Shown here piece by piece: positions 44,452 to 56,392 of a DNA stretch of 64,000 nucleotides (positions within the stretch are counted from its first letter, which is position 1; every line of letters begins with the position of its first letter). The notes under the pieces were generated by a model. That model was given only the letters and a program-made list of their open reading frames with translations. It had not been told where the DNA came from and ran no database searches. Source of the DNA: Enoplolaimus lenunculus (taxonomy: Eukaryota > Nematoda > Enoplea > Enoplida > Thoracostomopsidae); the NCBI GenBank assembly GCA_030248215.1, contig JASANG010000691.1, positions 1-64,000 on the forward strand, read 5' to 3'. Position numbers and translations under genes: made by a program.

Positions 44452-45636
44452 TGTAGGTGGCTATGTCACACTTAAACCTATTTCAAACTAAAACTAAAAT
44501 ATAAAATAAAACCTTAAACTAAAACCACACCTTAAGGGAGTCCCTGGCTCCACCTAGTCTCTCTTAGAACTTAAGTTAGGCTTAGGCGTAGTTACAAGGC
44601 GTAAGAATTGGTAAATCTATGCTATGGCGGCTGTGTCCGCCATGTAAACTTACCTGGGCCCTGCGTGGCCATTTAGTACTCGTTGATTAATGTTGCATTT
44701 ATTTTTGGCTATTTTTGCGACTAAGGACATAGCTAGGCTATGTCAGCACCAATATGGTGCATTAGTATTGTGAGTGTCTAGTATTGTTGTTGTTGTTGTA
44801 ATGTGTTGTGGCAAAGGCAAAAAGGGTGTGTGGCTCTGGACCTCAACCGCATCGCGGACACCCAATTGTGGGTGTCGGCAGAAATGCAAATGAGGTCGAG
44901 ATGCATATGGGTAGCCAGGACCGGAATCAGAATTACATTCTTGGTTTTGCGTTAATTATTGGTCTTGATCTTGGGTGCGCATATAGTTCGTTTTTACTTG
45001 TTTTCGTTGAACTTGTACGGGTCGCGGTAAGTAAGATTGCATTAAATTAAGTTAAGTTTAGTCACGGAGGCTTAACATGTGAAGGAAACTACGGAGTATA
45101 GGTTTAATCGGCGTTGCGCAAGGCGCGGAATTTACCCAGTATCGGATACTGGTGTTATGTGCTAAAAAGGAACTTGGGAATAAACCGGAGAACCTGGGGA
45201 AACGTAGTCTAATAAATCTAACTTGGTAAGATTTATTATTCTGCAACGGCTTGGCTAAATCTAACGGGGTTAGATTGGTCGGAAATTTGGTGTAACTCTA
45301 ACGGGGTTAGAGTACACGGTTTTACAGGGTGTAATTCTAACGGGGTTAGAATTGCACGGATTCTGGAAAACGGCGGAAATATTAGTAACGGTAAAGCCAG
45401 TGGCTGGATTAAATCAGATTCAGACGTCGGCTTTAAGGATTCCGGATCAGGCTGCAAGTTAAATTACATAACCTGTGATTTGCTTGTAATACTCGGTGTT
45501 GTACAGGATTTGGGAGGGTTTAATAAACGATTACCGGCCGCGTTTTACTAAATCAGAGCGATAAGCATACATCGAGGAAAGAACTATACAGGCGATACAG
45601 GATACAGGTTTAAGTCTAAATCACGAACTTCTCACA
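44452..45636 (+). repeat. 3' LTR
   Basis: 1185 bp, from TGTAGGTGG after the purine-rich GAAGTGGGGA to CTCACA before AGTAT. It is longer than the 5' copy and contains extra copies of the TCTAACGGGGTTAGA motif. Close identity in the shared part supports a recent common origin. Confidence 0.8.
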
Positions 45637-45641
45637 AGTAT

Positions 45642-48240
45642 GAGCTTTCATTTTGTCATAACTGTTCTGCGTTGGTTTTCTGTGACTGTGTTTCTTAATT
45701 GATGAAAGCAGATGTTGGGTGAAAGGTGTATTAGGGATCCTAAAAAGAGGGTCAACTCAAACGCAATGTCACATATGCGTGCCGATATGTTGAAGGGGCT
45801 GTGAGACTAAATTAACCTAACCTGTGCTCCCTTGTGCAGGTACTTTCCCCTCGGTCATACTGCGTAATTTCACAAGGGCTCTATACATCCCCCTTTGTTG
45901 GAACTGTTTAGAATCGTGTGTCGGCCTCGTTAAAGAGTCGTCAAGCAAACTTGTGTACATTTTCCTATTGGCTTTCACCGCTGCATTCCCTTGTTCAACG
46001 ATACAGCTCAGCCACGTCTGACTCGAACGATTTTTATTGGCAACACGCCTAAGACTCGGATATAACAAAAAGTGAGTATGTCAGTGCGTTTCGCCTGAAC
46101 CTTCAGTTCAGTTTGAGATTTGTCGCTTTTACGTCGAGAGCTCGAGCAGTGACCGTAAACCGAGCTCCCAATGCACAAAAAGCGACTAGTGCATTGGAGA
46201 GTTTCGGGGCGTTGAGTTAACACGGGGGTAGGGGGTGTAATGCCGCGCGTTGTTCGCAAGGGTTAAAAAGCTAAGTAGAGGGGGCTCAGTTGCGATTTTC
46301 TCAGTTTCATAAACAGATCTGTGTGACATTTTGATGTTAAACTTCGTCTGGCGTTGCCGATAACGCAGGCTCGATTTTCTCAGAAATTTTGGGAGGGAAT
46401 AACGTTCCTAGGTTAGACTCATGTACACATGAATGATTAAAGTTTTAGGCTCAAATTTAGCACACTCTGACGAGCCAGAATAACGGATGTCCAACAATGC
46501 TCAGAGTAATGAGAGTCAACAGTGGCAGGGAAGCCAAATCTGTCTTAATCATCAAGGTCTTAACCGACAAAAGAGCCAAGGCCCAGCTTACTTGCAAAAA
46601 TCTTCAATGTGCACCGTGACTTGAGACAATTCTAGTCAGCCCCCAAGGAACTAAGCTGTAACGTTTACTACCTCTGACGACAATCAAAGTACTGAATGTG
46701 CAGCCTGCAAAAGATCTAAGCCTATGATCATAGGGGATATAGAATAATTTATGAACAGCCGCAGCTGGACTTTTATTGCTTCTTTTAGGGACCCTTAACT
46801 TTGTAAGACCGTCACTAACATTCCCTTATTGCGCGGAGCAAATTTATGCTGCAAACCTGTGCCTGCGTCTTACGGGGCGCAACGTGTTGTTCTTTCAGAG
46901 GTGCATTAAGATAAGGATTGACGCGTTGAAGCAAACCAAGAGTGCCCTTAGGAACATGGCTTTCTTGAGCCTCGTAGGTTTACGCCTGTGCTTTTGACTC
47001 GGCGAATGGCAACTTCCTGATGTCACGCCAGGGTGACCGTCGTCCTCTGTGCAAGTAGCTTAGTAGCAAGGCGCACGGCCATGAACACCAGTGAGGGTCA
47101 CCACTCTGATTCGCCTGCAGAGGTACACAGTGGTCGCAACTGTAACACAATTAGGGACTGAGACGTATCTGAAAAAATTCGGTAGTTAAAATCGTATTGA
47201 ATTTACTAATTTTAACAAAAAATCTGTTGAAAGTGTAAGCTTCAAAACTTGGCCTACTAAATTGAAGAACAAAAACGCAAACTACATAAGTTTGAATTTG
47301 GAATTTTATTATACAAGAACGATTAAGAGAACGTATAGCAAAAGTATACAACAAACAAATGGAATGATTTTCAGTTGAAAACGTACAAATGACAAGTTTT
47401 TGCCTTAGGAAGTCCAAAATACCGCAAAAACTGTCAGTATGTAACTGTTAGCGGCGTATCTAGTACTGCAATCTGTTTATGATCATTGCGTTGAACCAGT
47501 ATACGATGTGGTTTAAAATTAAGCAAAATTTTTCGTAGTTGATGTGTCCTAATTCTGTGCCAATTTTGACATCCGCAATTATAAGAGTTCGTCAGTTTGA
47601 AAACCTACCGCTAAACTGTCGATGGTGCTATAAACATTTGAGAATATGGTCCCATAGCCGCAAATACCAGGCAAAAAACATCCAAATTGATTTTCAGCAA
47701 TGCGTACTATGATTCGATAAATTACGTAGCTAATAGAGAAAACGGCTTCGAAGTGTCAGTATTTTTTACATCTAGCCAACTTTATTGCATCTAAATTTGC
47801 AACAGTTACGTCTAGGTTTTTTGAACACTGAAATTTTCTGCAGAGTATTTACTACTAAAATGGGTCTGGCCTCTCGCTTGCTTCTCCAATGACCGTTGTG
47901 TCGGAGTATAATCGTTCTTGACATCTGACTGTCTGGCTACGTCAAGCGCTACTGGTTTCAATTTAACTGATTCATTCAAAATTTCGCATGATTGACGCTA
48001 ATTGAAATATTCAATTTTTTCATAATGTGAAGACCGAATTATATAAAAACTGGTTTGTCTAGGAAAAATATACCACATTTGTGTATTTAGTTTGAGTTTT
48101 ACTTTTAAATTTAGGCTTTTAGTACACCACAGACGTCAATTGCGTTTGCATTCTTTTCTATTCTTTAGCCCCAACTGCAATTTCCTTTTGCTCCCGGCCA
48201 AAAACCATTGTTTTAAAAATCACCAAACGTAAACACCTGT
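45642..48240. other. Intergenic region between LTR element and inhibitor gene
   Basis: Less repeat-rich than other gaps. A minus frame at 45817-46068 (SSQTWLSCIVEQGNAAVKAN and KQFQQRGMYRALVKLRSMTE) and a plus frame at 46776-46997 look moderately protein-like but match no family I recognise. They may be worn remnants of an older gene or element. The 3' untranslated part of the minus-strand inhibitor gene should start just below 48245. Confidence 0.4.
47781..47786 (-). terminator. Possible polyadenylation signal of the inhibitor gene
   Basis: AATAAA on the minus strand, about 460 bases after the stop codon at 48245-48247. Position is plausible but AT-rich sequence makes chance matches common. 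Confidence 0.25.
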
Positions 48241-48244
48241 AGAC

Positions 48245-49000
48245 TTATGTTTCAGTACAACAAAAGTAGTCTTGGCCATCAAAATAGCACATCGCACCTC
48301 CAGGGCATTCAAGACTGCCCGGCAAACACTGCTGTCTGTCCTCCGTTTCTGGATTTCGGAGCTCGAATAAGCCCTCAGGACACGCAGATCCTAGCTGGCT
48401 AACTTCTTCCGCAAATGGCCTTTCTGCACCAATTTCACTGAGGGAACTAGAGTTTGAATTTTTGCCGCCTAAGTCTGGCATGCTGGATGCTACTTTTTCT
48501 TGAAACGCTTTCAAAATTGCAGTTTCAAGCTCGTTCGTGGGTCGTGGTTGCCGTCTACTGACGCTGGATAATCTATGGGGGTATCGGCTTCGTGGGACAG
48601 GCTGTCCCCCGAAATAGAGATTTGATGGCAGACTGAGCGGGGGAACGTTTGACGACGGAGGGTCTGGGGTCAATGACGTCATGATGTCTAAAAACGACGC
48701 CCTGTCTGGGATTTCGTCCAGTGGTCTCGGTGGAACCAGCGGAGCCCCTTCTGATGTCGAGGGGTAGCGTGCTTCTAGTAATTCTTGAAGTACCGGCTCT
48801 TGTATTGTAAATGGCGATTCCTGTTGTTGTTGTTGTTGTTGTTGTTGTTGCGGTTGTTGTGGTTGTTGTTGTAATTGCTGCAGTTGCAGTAATTGTTGCA
48901 CTTGTTGAAGTGGTTGTTGCAGTTGTGGTTGCTGTTGTTGTAGCTGTGGTTGTTGTTGCTGTTGTTGTTTAAGTTGTTGTAATTGCAGTAATTGTTGTAT

Positions 49001-49062
<62 letters not shown>

Positions 49063-49443
49063 GCTCTGCGAGTGGCGGCTGTTGTGGATGACGTCGCTGT
49101 TGTTTCTGTAGTTCCAATAATAGTTGCATTTGTTGCTGCTGTTGCTCTGATAATTGTGGTAGCAGTAGTTGATGTTGTTGCTGTAGTTGCTGCGCTAATT
49201 GATTTAGCTGTTGTCGGTGTTGTTTTTCTGGTCGTTTAATCTGTTCCATTTCCGGCTGCACTACTTGTTCTTGTTGCGATTGTTGTCTGTGGCGTTGTTT
49301 ATGGTTAAATTGTTGTATTTCTTGCGTCAAACGAGGCATTCGTTGTGCTACTGCTCGTTCTAAAAGCATTTGCGGCAGTTGTTGCATGAGTTCTTCTTGC
49401 GATTGCGGAAGTTGCTGTAGAGTTATTAGCGTTTTCAATAATT
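48245..49443 (-). other. Terminal exon: Gln-rich region plus C-terminal lustrin module
   Basis: The exon opens with [18 protein letters not shown], then about 200 residues dominated by glutamine with Leu/Pro/Arg spacing. An acidic/Pro/Ser region follows, and then a cysteine module [32 protein letters not shown]. The six-cysteine CP...C...CP..C...CC pattern is that of lustrin-type repeats and matches the module in exon 62080-62271. The protein ends three residues after the CC pair. GTT runs at about 48827-48850 and 48988-49060 encode the longest Gln stretches and may vary in length. Confidence 0.8.
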
Positions 49444-52400
49444 CTAAAACAGTATATTATTAATTGAAAAATTAAATTGTTCAAACCTAATCTGTAAATA
49501 TCTAAAGCTGGTTGTTGACGAACGGAAGCTTTGTAGCAAGCCGAATATGAAACGAGTCGCAAAAAAGGTTTTCCTAGTATTTATAATAAAGACTAAAGTT
49601 CTTATAAACAGCTAAATTTTTCTCGGAGTTATCACCCTTTTTGCCTCATTTACTTTGCTAAGAACCAGGTAAAATATTGAAATTTTGCACTTAATACAGA
49701 ATTGTGTTAGTAATTTTAACGATGTGTATCAAAAATCTCTGAAATATTATTCAAGGGTGTGACGAAATAGGCTCTTTGACGAGTTTCACAGGCATTAATG
49801 AGCGGGTTTTTGTGGTAAAAAAATTTTCTCGCTCGTTACGCTCGACTACGACAAAGGCGACTTTTACACAACGACTCCAGGATTTCAGTTCCGAGGTGAT
49901 ACGGCCACCATCAATGGCGTTTCCAGCTTGTGCGAAAATCATTTTGCCTTCTTGCCTTCTTACCCAACCGCATTATTGGATGGTAAAAGTTGCTGGTCAA
50001 ACGTTTACCTTTTTTACGGTTTACTTTAGGCCGTGGTGGAACAACTCCAGGCTGTTCAAACGGATGACCAAAATTAGGTTCCGGTCTTGGTGGTACAGCG
50101 CTTGGTTGGTTTCGGAATCGTATTTGGTTCATGGGGCCTTGTTGCTGTAGTTGCGGTGGGAATTCTTGAGTCGCGTCAAACGGTCTTACAGGGGGCTGTG
50201 GAAAAGATTGCGGGGGTCGTTGAAATCGGTTTGGGGGACCAACATGATTTGCAAATGGTACACGGGATCCTTGAAATTGTCCGTTAAGTGGAGGCAAAAT
50301 CTGTGGTGGTGGTGGTACGATCACACCGGAGGTTTCAGGCGGACGCAAGTATGGTTGTTGCGGTTGGACCGAAGTCTCGATGAAGCTCTGCGAGTTGCGG
50401 GTTCGTTGACGTGACGCGACTGAAAATCAAATGTGCCACAGTATTCTGGCATGCTCGTCACTATTTAATTCTATAGTTGCACGAGTTATAATAACTGGCC
50501 ATAGATACTACACTCATTTAAGAATACCGACATTAAAAATGTTCTAGTTTGAATGTTTTTGTTCGCTTTAAAATCGATCAAAAATTGTTGACGCTTGGAT
50601 CGTTTGAAACGTCTACTTTCATTTTTAGTCATAACACCTTGATTCAGTTTAATAGCAGTTAACATCAAAAAACTTTATCGATTCTCTGAGTCCGAAATAA
50701 ATAGTTGTATAGGGGCACTTAGACTTAGCTTAAACTTAGATCGACACCAAACCCGTAAATCCCCAATTTTAATCGTGACCTATGCCATACATTAATCCCT
50801 GAATTTAATATATTGTTCGTCATCTTAACATCTTTTAGACAGACATTGAACTAAAACATTGGTGTTTTGTATACATTTTAGGTTGGGCTGAGATTTCGTC
50901 TCAGGTATAACCTTAAAACCTCAAAGTTCGACATCAACACAATGGTAATACCTTCGCAATTTCGTTGACACGTTTCTTGGGTTGCGAAATTATTGTCGTT
51001 GCCTTTGCATCCGCCGTACACAAACGCGACACACTGATCGTAACCAGGATCAAAATACCATCGATGAAAGTAACCATTACAAGGCCCAGGTTCCTTTGGT
51101 TGTGCGCAAACGCGTCTATTTTTGGCTTGGAGAGCGGATTCAGGCTGGACCAGCTCTGGCGGAGGTTGTTGAATACCGTGTGGGACCGTAGCGGCACCTG
51201 GAATTACAAATGGTAGTTTTAGATACAGCTCTGGATGAGGGATGTATTTCCCAACTATCCGTAGTATTGTTCTGAATATTTTGCGGTACAAATTGTTCAT
51301 TTGAAACTCACAACGTGTTTATAGCAAGTATCGTCAGCTGGTGAGAAATACAACTTTTTAAGCTGTGAATGAAATTTTGACAATTTCACACGTTTTTTGG
51401 GTTGTTGATCTAAAACATCTGCTGAGGATTTATTTAAAATTAGCGATCACAGCTGACGTCACAAAGATTCATAGCAGCGGTCCACGTAAAGATTTATGCA
51501 GGGTTCACAGTAATAAATTTTGCTGTGCCTCCGGGGATGACATGAGGTAGGGTTAACAAGTGGCAATTTTAAAAATTGCCACTCGTTAACCCTACCTTAC
51601 CACAAATTTTCAATATAACCCTACCCTATGTCGTGTCACAAGGGGCGGAGCGTTTTCCAGCAAGGCTGCAATATAATAAGCATAAGCTTTAGACTAATTT
51701 TTACTTAGGCTTAGGCTTAGGTATTAGCTCATTATCCCACTTAGGCTTTGGCTTGGGCATACGCTTAAGGCTTAGGAATATGCTTATACTACTAATTACA
51801 ACCCTGATCAACATATTGGCAAAAGCAGCTGAAGACAATAGCTGGGATTTGAACCATTAAATCAGTATAACTCTGTGTTCAAGAATGTGCTACGCAATTA
51901 CACAACCAATGTTTGTTTTTAACCACGTTCTTAAGCAAATACCATCTCAGAAGTCAGATTTTAAAAACTCAGCTACAGTTGACAAAATTCAAATTTAAAA
52001 GTTACCTGGAGGTCCAAATCCAGGGGCAGATCCGAACAAATTATCATGTTGTTGCTTGTGTTGCCTTTGCCGTAGATTGGGTACTTGTTGAAAGTTTGGT
52101 GGCGGCACGTTGTGTGGAATGATTTGTGGCGCTTGTGGTATGAGTTGTGCTGCTTGTTGTAGTTGTTGTAGCGGTTCGGTGACAGGACCAAACGAAACCG
52201 GAATTGGCAACGGAGGCGGACGTACAGTTTCACCACTGACTGTTTGATGAATTGCTATAAAAGAAATAGTGAAATAATCTAACGCAAATTAGAGCACAGG
52301 TGAAGCGAAAATACACGGAAGTCAAAGTATCATCACCAATCCAACATTTTTTACATCTTTTAGACATAAAAAAACGTCCGTCAGCATTAAACGATTTTTA

Positions 52401-55400
52401 TATTAGAATAATTTTAATTGCAAATTTCTACAAATCTCTGTTCCACTCCTAGTAAAACCAATTTCAAATTCACGCTAAAATACGCAACAAATCATACCTG
52501 GGCACATAAGTTCACAGTCTCTCGCTGACGCAAAGCGATTCAAGTTGCCGCCACAGCCAGAGTAGACAAATTGCTCACAGGCTAAGTTGCGTTTGTTAAA
52601 ATACCACATAGCCGCATAACCGCTGCAACTTCCAGGATCACGAGGCATTGCACATGCCGGCGGCATATTTACGTTGAGATGTTCAGCTGCTAAAAACTTA
52701 AAATCGGGATTAAAACTGAGAATTTGAAAAGATCAGTTTTAAGCAATGACTTCAATTGACACAACCATGTTAAAGTTAAAATTGTTTTTTCAGATGCAAA
52801 TTTGTAACATATATAAATATATACATACATATAAATATACAAACATATATCTATATCAGGGTGCGACCGGACAGCAAAAACTGACGGAGCCGGAACCGGA
52901 TACTCTAGTACCGGACCGGAGCCGGATAACGAATTCAAACATAATAATAGACTGCATTCAAATATCAGAACGTAGCTTACAATTTTTCCTTTAGTGGCTT
53001 AAAGTACCCAAAGTGTGTACGTGACAAAGTTTAACATCTCACTCAGATGCATTTTTAACACCTTAATAACGGCCCTATTATACTATTCTATGTTTTAGTA
53101 GCGTTGCGTTCAGTTGCAATATTCGTTTGGCCCGTGTTTCTTTTTAGGACATCTAGTCTTTTCACGGCCGGTCTCCGCGCATCCCTGGCACGGATTAAAG
53201 CTATTATTTTTGCTTACGCTTAGACTTAGTTACAGACCCTTTTCACGCTGAAGTTTAGACTTAGCATTAGGAAAATAAAATATGCTGGGATATATTCCGT
53301 TACTTCCCTAGAATAGCACTCTTCATCTGTATCTGGATTTGCAGCTTATGGTAACCCAATAAAGATTGTGAACGTACACGGTCACAAGCAAACATTTACA
53401 TTACATGTGTGAAAGGAAAAATATGTAAAAGTATGTCGATCAGTTCGATGTTACTTGGCATAACTACAAATGATAGTATAAATTTTTTAAAGTTTTTAAA
53501 ATGTTGTCCGGCAAGTTAAGCCGGAGCCGGAACCGGACGTCAATTTTTTGCCGGATCCGGAACCGGATATCCGGTCGCACCATATTTGTCTAAATCGATC
53601 AGAGCTAACCTCTCAAGCATCGTGCCTCGCACATTTCTTTTAATTCAAAATTATTATGGTTTCCACCACATGAGCCGTATTCGAATTCTTGACAAGCTCC
53701 CTTATTTTGATCATATCCCCTGAAAATAAAACCAAAATCCAGCTGAAAACATTCGCTCAAACTCTATAGATAATAAAGTTAATGAAATTCTATAGATAAT
53801 AAAGTTAATAAAAATTTATTTACAGATTGAGATGTGACGCGCAACGTTAAAGCTACTGAATGATATAGAAATATTGTTTTCAGCCTCATTCACACGTGCA
53901 AGGTTTTACAAATATATCATGTAGCTGCAACTTTAAGATTCAGGGAATATTAAACGGTTTTCGAATAAAACTTGGACTTGCCAGTTGCAGCTGCAAGCGC
54001 TATCTGCAAAAGCTTCCATGTGATGTCGCATTCAACCCTTGAAAATTATAGAAATTAAAAATTAACTGAAGTAAATTAAATTCATTCAGCTTGCCAACGG
54101 CGGAACCACAAATTTCTACGACGTGAGCGAGGCGAGATATAGTTGTAAACACAAAACTTGCGAGAGAAGCGAGCGAGAAGCTAAAAGCCATTTTAGTGCT
54201 ATACTTTAATACTTATAATCTTACTTTTGATTGCTTTTGTTGAGACATGGGCCGATGGGCCCGCCCTTGGATCCGTATTGAGTTTCGCTTCGAACCTGTA
54301 AAGTGTGACTTACCATCGTATCACAAAATCAGTACACGGCCCAGCGTCCAGCACCAGCTCACACACCGGGTCCTTCGGACCACCCAGTGTTTCGCTTGAG
54401 GTCCCAGCCTTGGTTTGACGGTTATCAATGAGCAATGGAAAACCTCGATTTTGACCAACCGCAGAAATTACAGGCTGAGAAGACCTTCTGGAGTTGCCGT
54501 CTTGTTTCGCCGCTAAGGCAGCTGAAACCTCGCTTATATGGACGTATTGCGGTGAGTCAGGTTCTTCAGCGGTTACAGAAGGCCTTCGTGGGCGGAACCT
54601 AATATTACGTTTGTTTGATTTTGTTGCAGGAATTTGAATGCCGGTGTGTTCAACTGGAGCGGCGACAAATTGTGGTTGTTCGAATGTTGGTGGCGTGGCG
54701 ACTGGTAACGGATACGGCCGAGGTATGTTCTCTGAAATATATTTTTTAATGCATGTTTTTAACAACCTCTTCCGTAGAGTAGACTCGGAGCAACAATAAC
54801 GCAAACTGTATAATACACATAGTGCAGGGTTTAGCAATCACTATGAGTATGCATGCGCAGAGCAAAAGCTTCAAAACACATAAGTACCCACGGGTTGGGT
54901 TCAAGCGCCAAGCTCGTATAGCTCAGTGGTGATGGTAAACGTCTTTCACCTGAGAGTCCTGGGTTTGCATTTCAGATTGAAACTATGTTTCTAAAGGAAT
55001 AAAAATATTAAAGTTGTATAGAGCAAGTATTGTTATATAATATCTGGTACATTTTACTGCTATTTTTACCAAAGAGATTGATTGTATGAGAACGGTACTA
55101 TTAAAAACCAAATTTTTGTTTTTAAAATATAATTAGCAAACCATTAATCATAGTTCAACAACGCAGTATCTCGAACCAACAATAATGAATACGAATTAAA
55201 AAGTAACGTCACAGTCAGATTTTAGTGTAAAATTTGAATATATAAAATTATAAACACAAAAATTAACTGGAACAATGGCCAAATTTAAACATTATTGTAG
55301 CCCTTGACGTATGGCAACTAATAATATTTGATTTACCAAACAGCGCTTTGCAGTGAACCAAACATTCGTCAATAGAATAAAAATGGTTTCGATTTCCGCC

Positions 55401-56303
55401 ACATCCTCCGTACAAAAACGGCATACAGTCGTGCGATTCAGCGTTGTAGTAGTATCGCGTTTCAAATTGATCGCAAGGACCTATATCCTGAAATACAATA
55501 TTGATTTTGTATAACAAATATACCATCATACACGAGCCAGTAGCCAAGGGAGGGGGCCAGGGAGCCTCAGCCTACCCTGGACCAATTTTAGCCCCCATAC
55601 TGCAAAATGTAGGAAACTTAACATTCACTAAGGTCTGCGTGAGTTTACATCAACCGATATTTTTTAAAAAATTTCACATTGTTATCACTTTTTCATTTTA
55701 GGCTTAGGCTTAGCACAAAGTTTACCCAAGCATTTGCCTAAGCCTAAAGCAATGAAAGGGCTCGCAGTACCGCCATGCCTCGCTCGTGCCATACGTGCTT
55801 GAAATGACTTTAATACGGAACTTACTGCAGGAAGACGGCAACTGACGCGTTTAATTTCTTGTTCTTCTAAAATTAAAACAATATATTTGAATTGTATCGT
55901 CCACTAAAATGCCCCGGTATTATATTAAGTAACACCGTAAAAATGATTTAAACGTTTAAAGAGAAATAAACTTCAAAGAAAGGGTAAAAGAATATGTCAC
56001 AGGCGTTGGGAATCGTTCAAAGTTTTGATACGGTTCGATATTTGAATCAGAATAGCACATTTGATTTCAATTTTTACTGGTTAAAATTTCGTCTCAAATT
56101 TTGTAACAATCAGATTTATTGCGTGTCACGATATTTATAAGCTTAAGTTTAGCTTGGAAATATCAGAAATTAATGGAAGAAAAACAAAATAAATTGATCT
56201 TTAATTATGTTCTCTAATTATGTTTATCATTAATTCGACACCTACCCTCCCACGTATTTCGACGTCTCTCTTGTCCTCCTGTTTGTTGTCGTTGTATTTG
56301 TCG

Positions 56304-56392
<89 letters not shown>

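Larger units (their letters stand above)
37789..45636 (+). mobile_element. LTR retrotransposon, Ty3/gypsy-like, gag-type ORF only
   Basis: The element is bounded by LTRs beginning TGTAGGTGG and ending CTCACA, and flanked by the 5-bp duplication AGTAT (37784-37788 and 45637-45641). It has a primer-binding site directly after the 5' LTR, a purine tract before the 3' LTR and one long uninterrupted gag-like ORF. No protease, reverse transcriptase or integrase was seen between the LTRs, so it would depend on another element. The aligned LTR parts differ at only about 1% of positions, suggesting a young insertion; the 5' LTR is the shorter of the two. Structurally it otherwise looks whole. Confidence 0.85.

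Noticed and set aside
49305-49562. Minus frame with Asn/Thr/Ala repeats across an intron border
   Set aside because: It reads the Gln-rich exon in another frame and continues through the splice acceptor at 49444.
54903-54976. Functional tRNA-Glu gene
   Set aside because: A box and anticodon arm are recognisable, but the B box is damaged and the acceptor stem does not pair.
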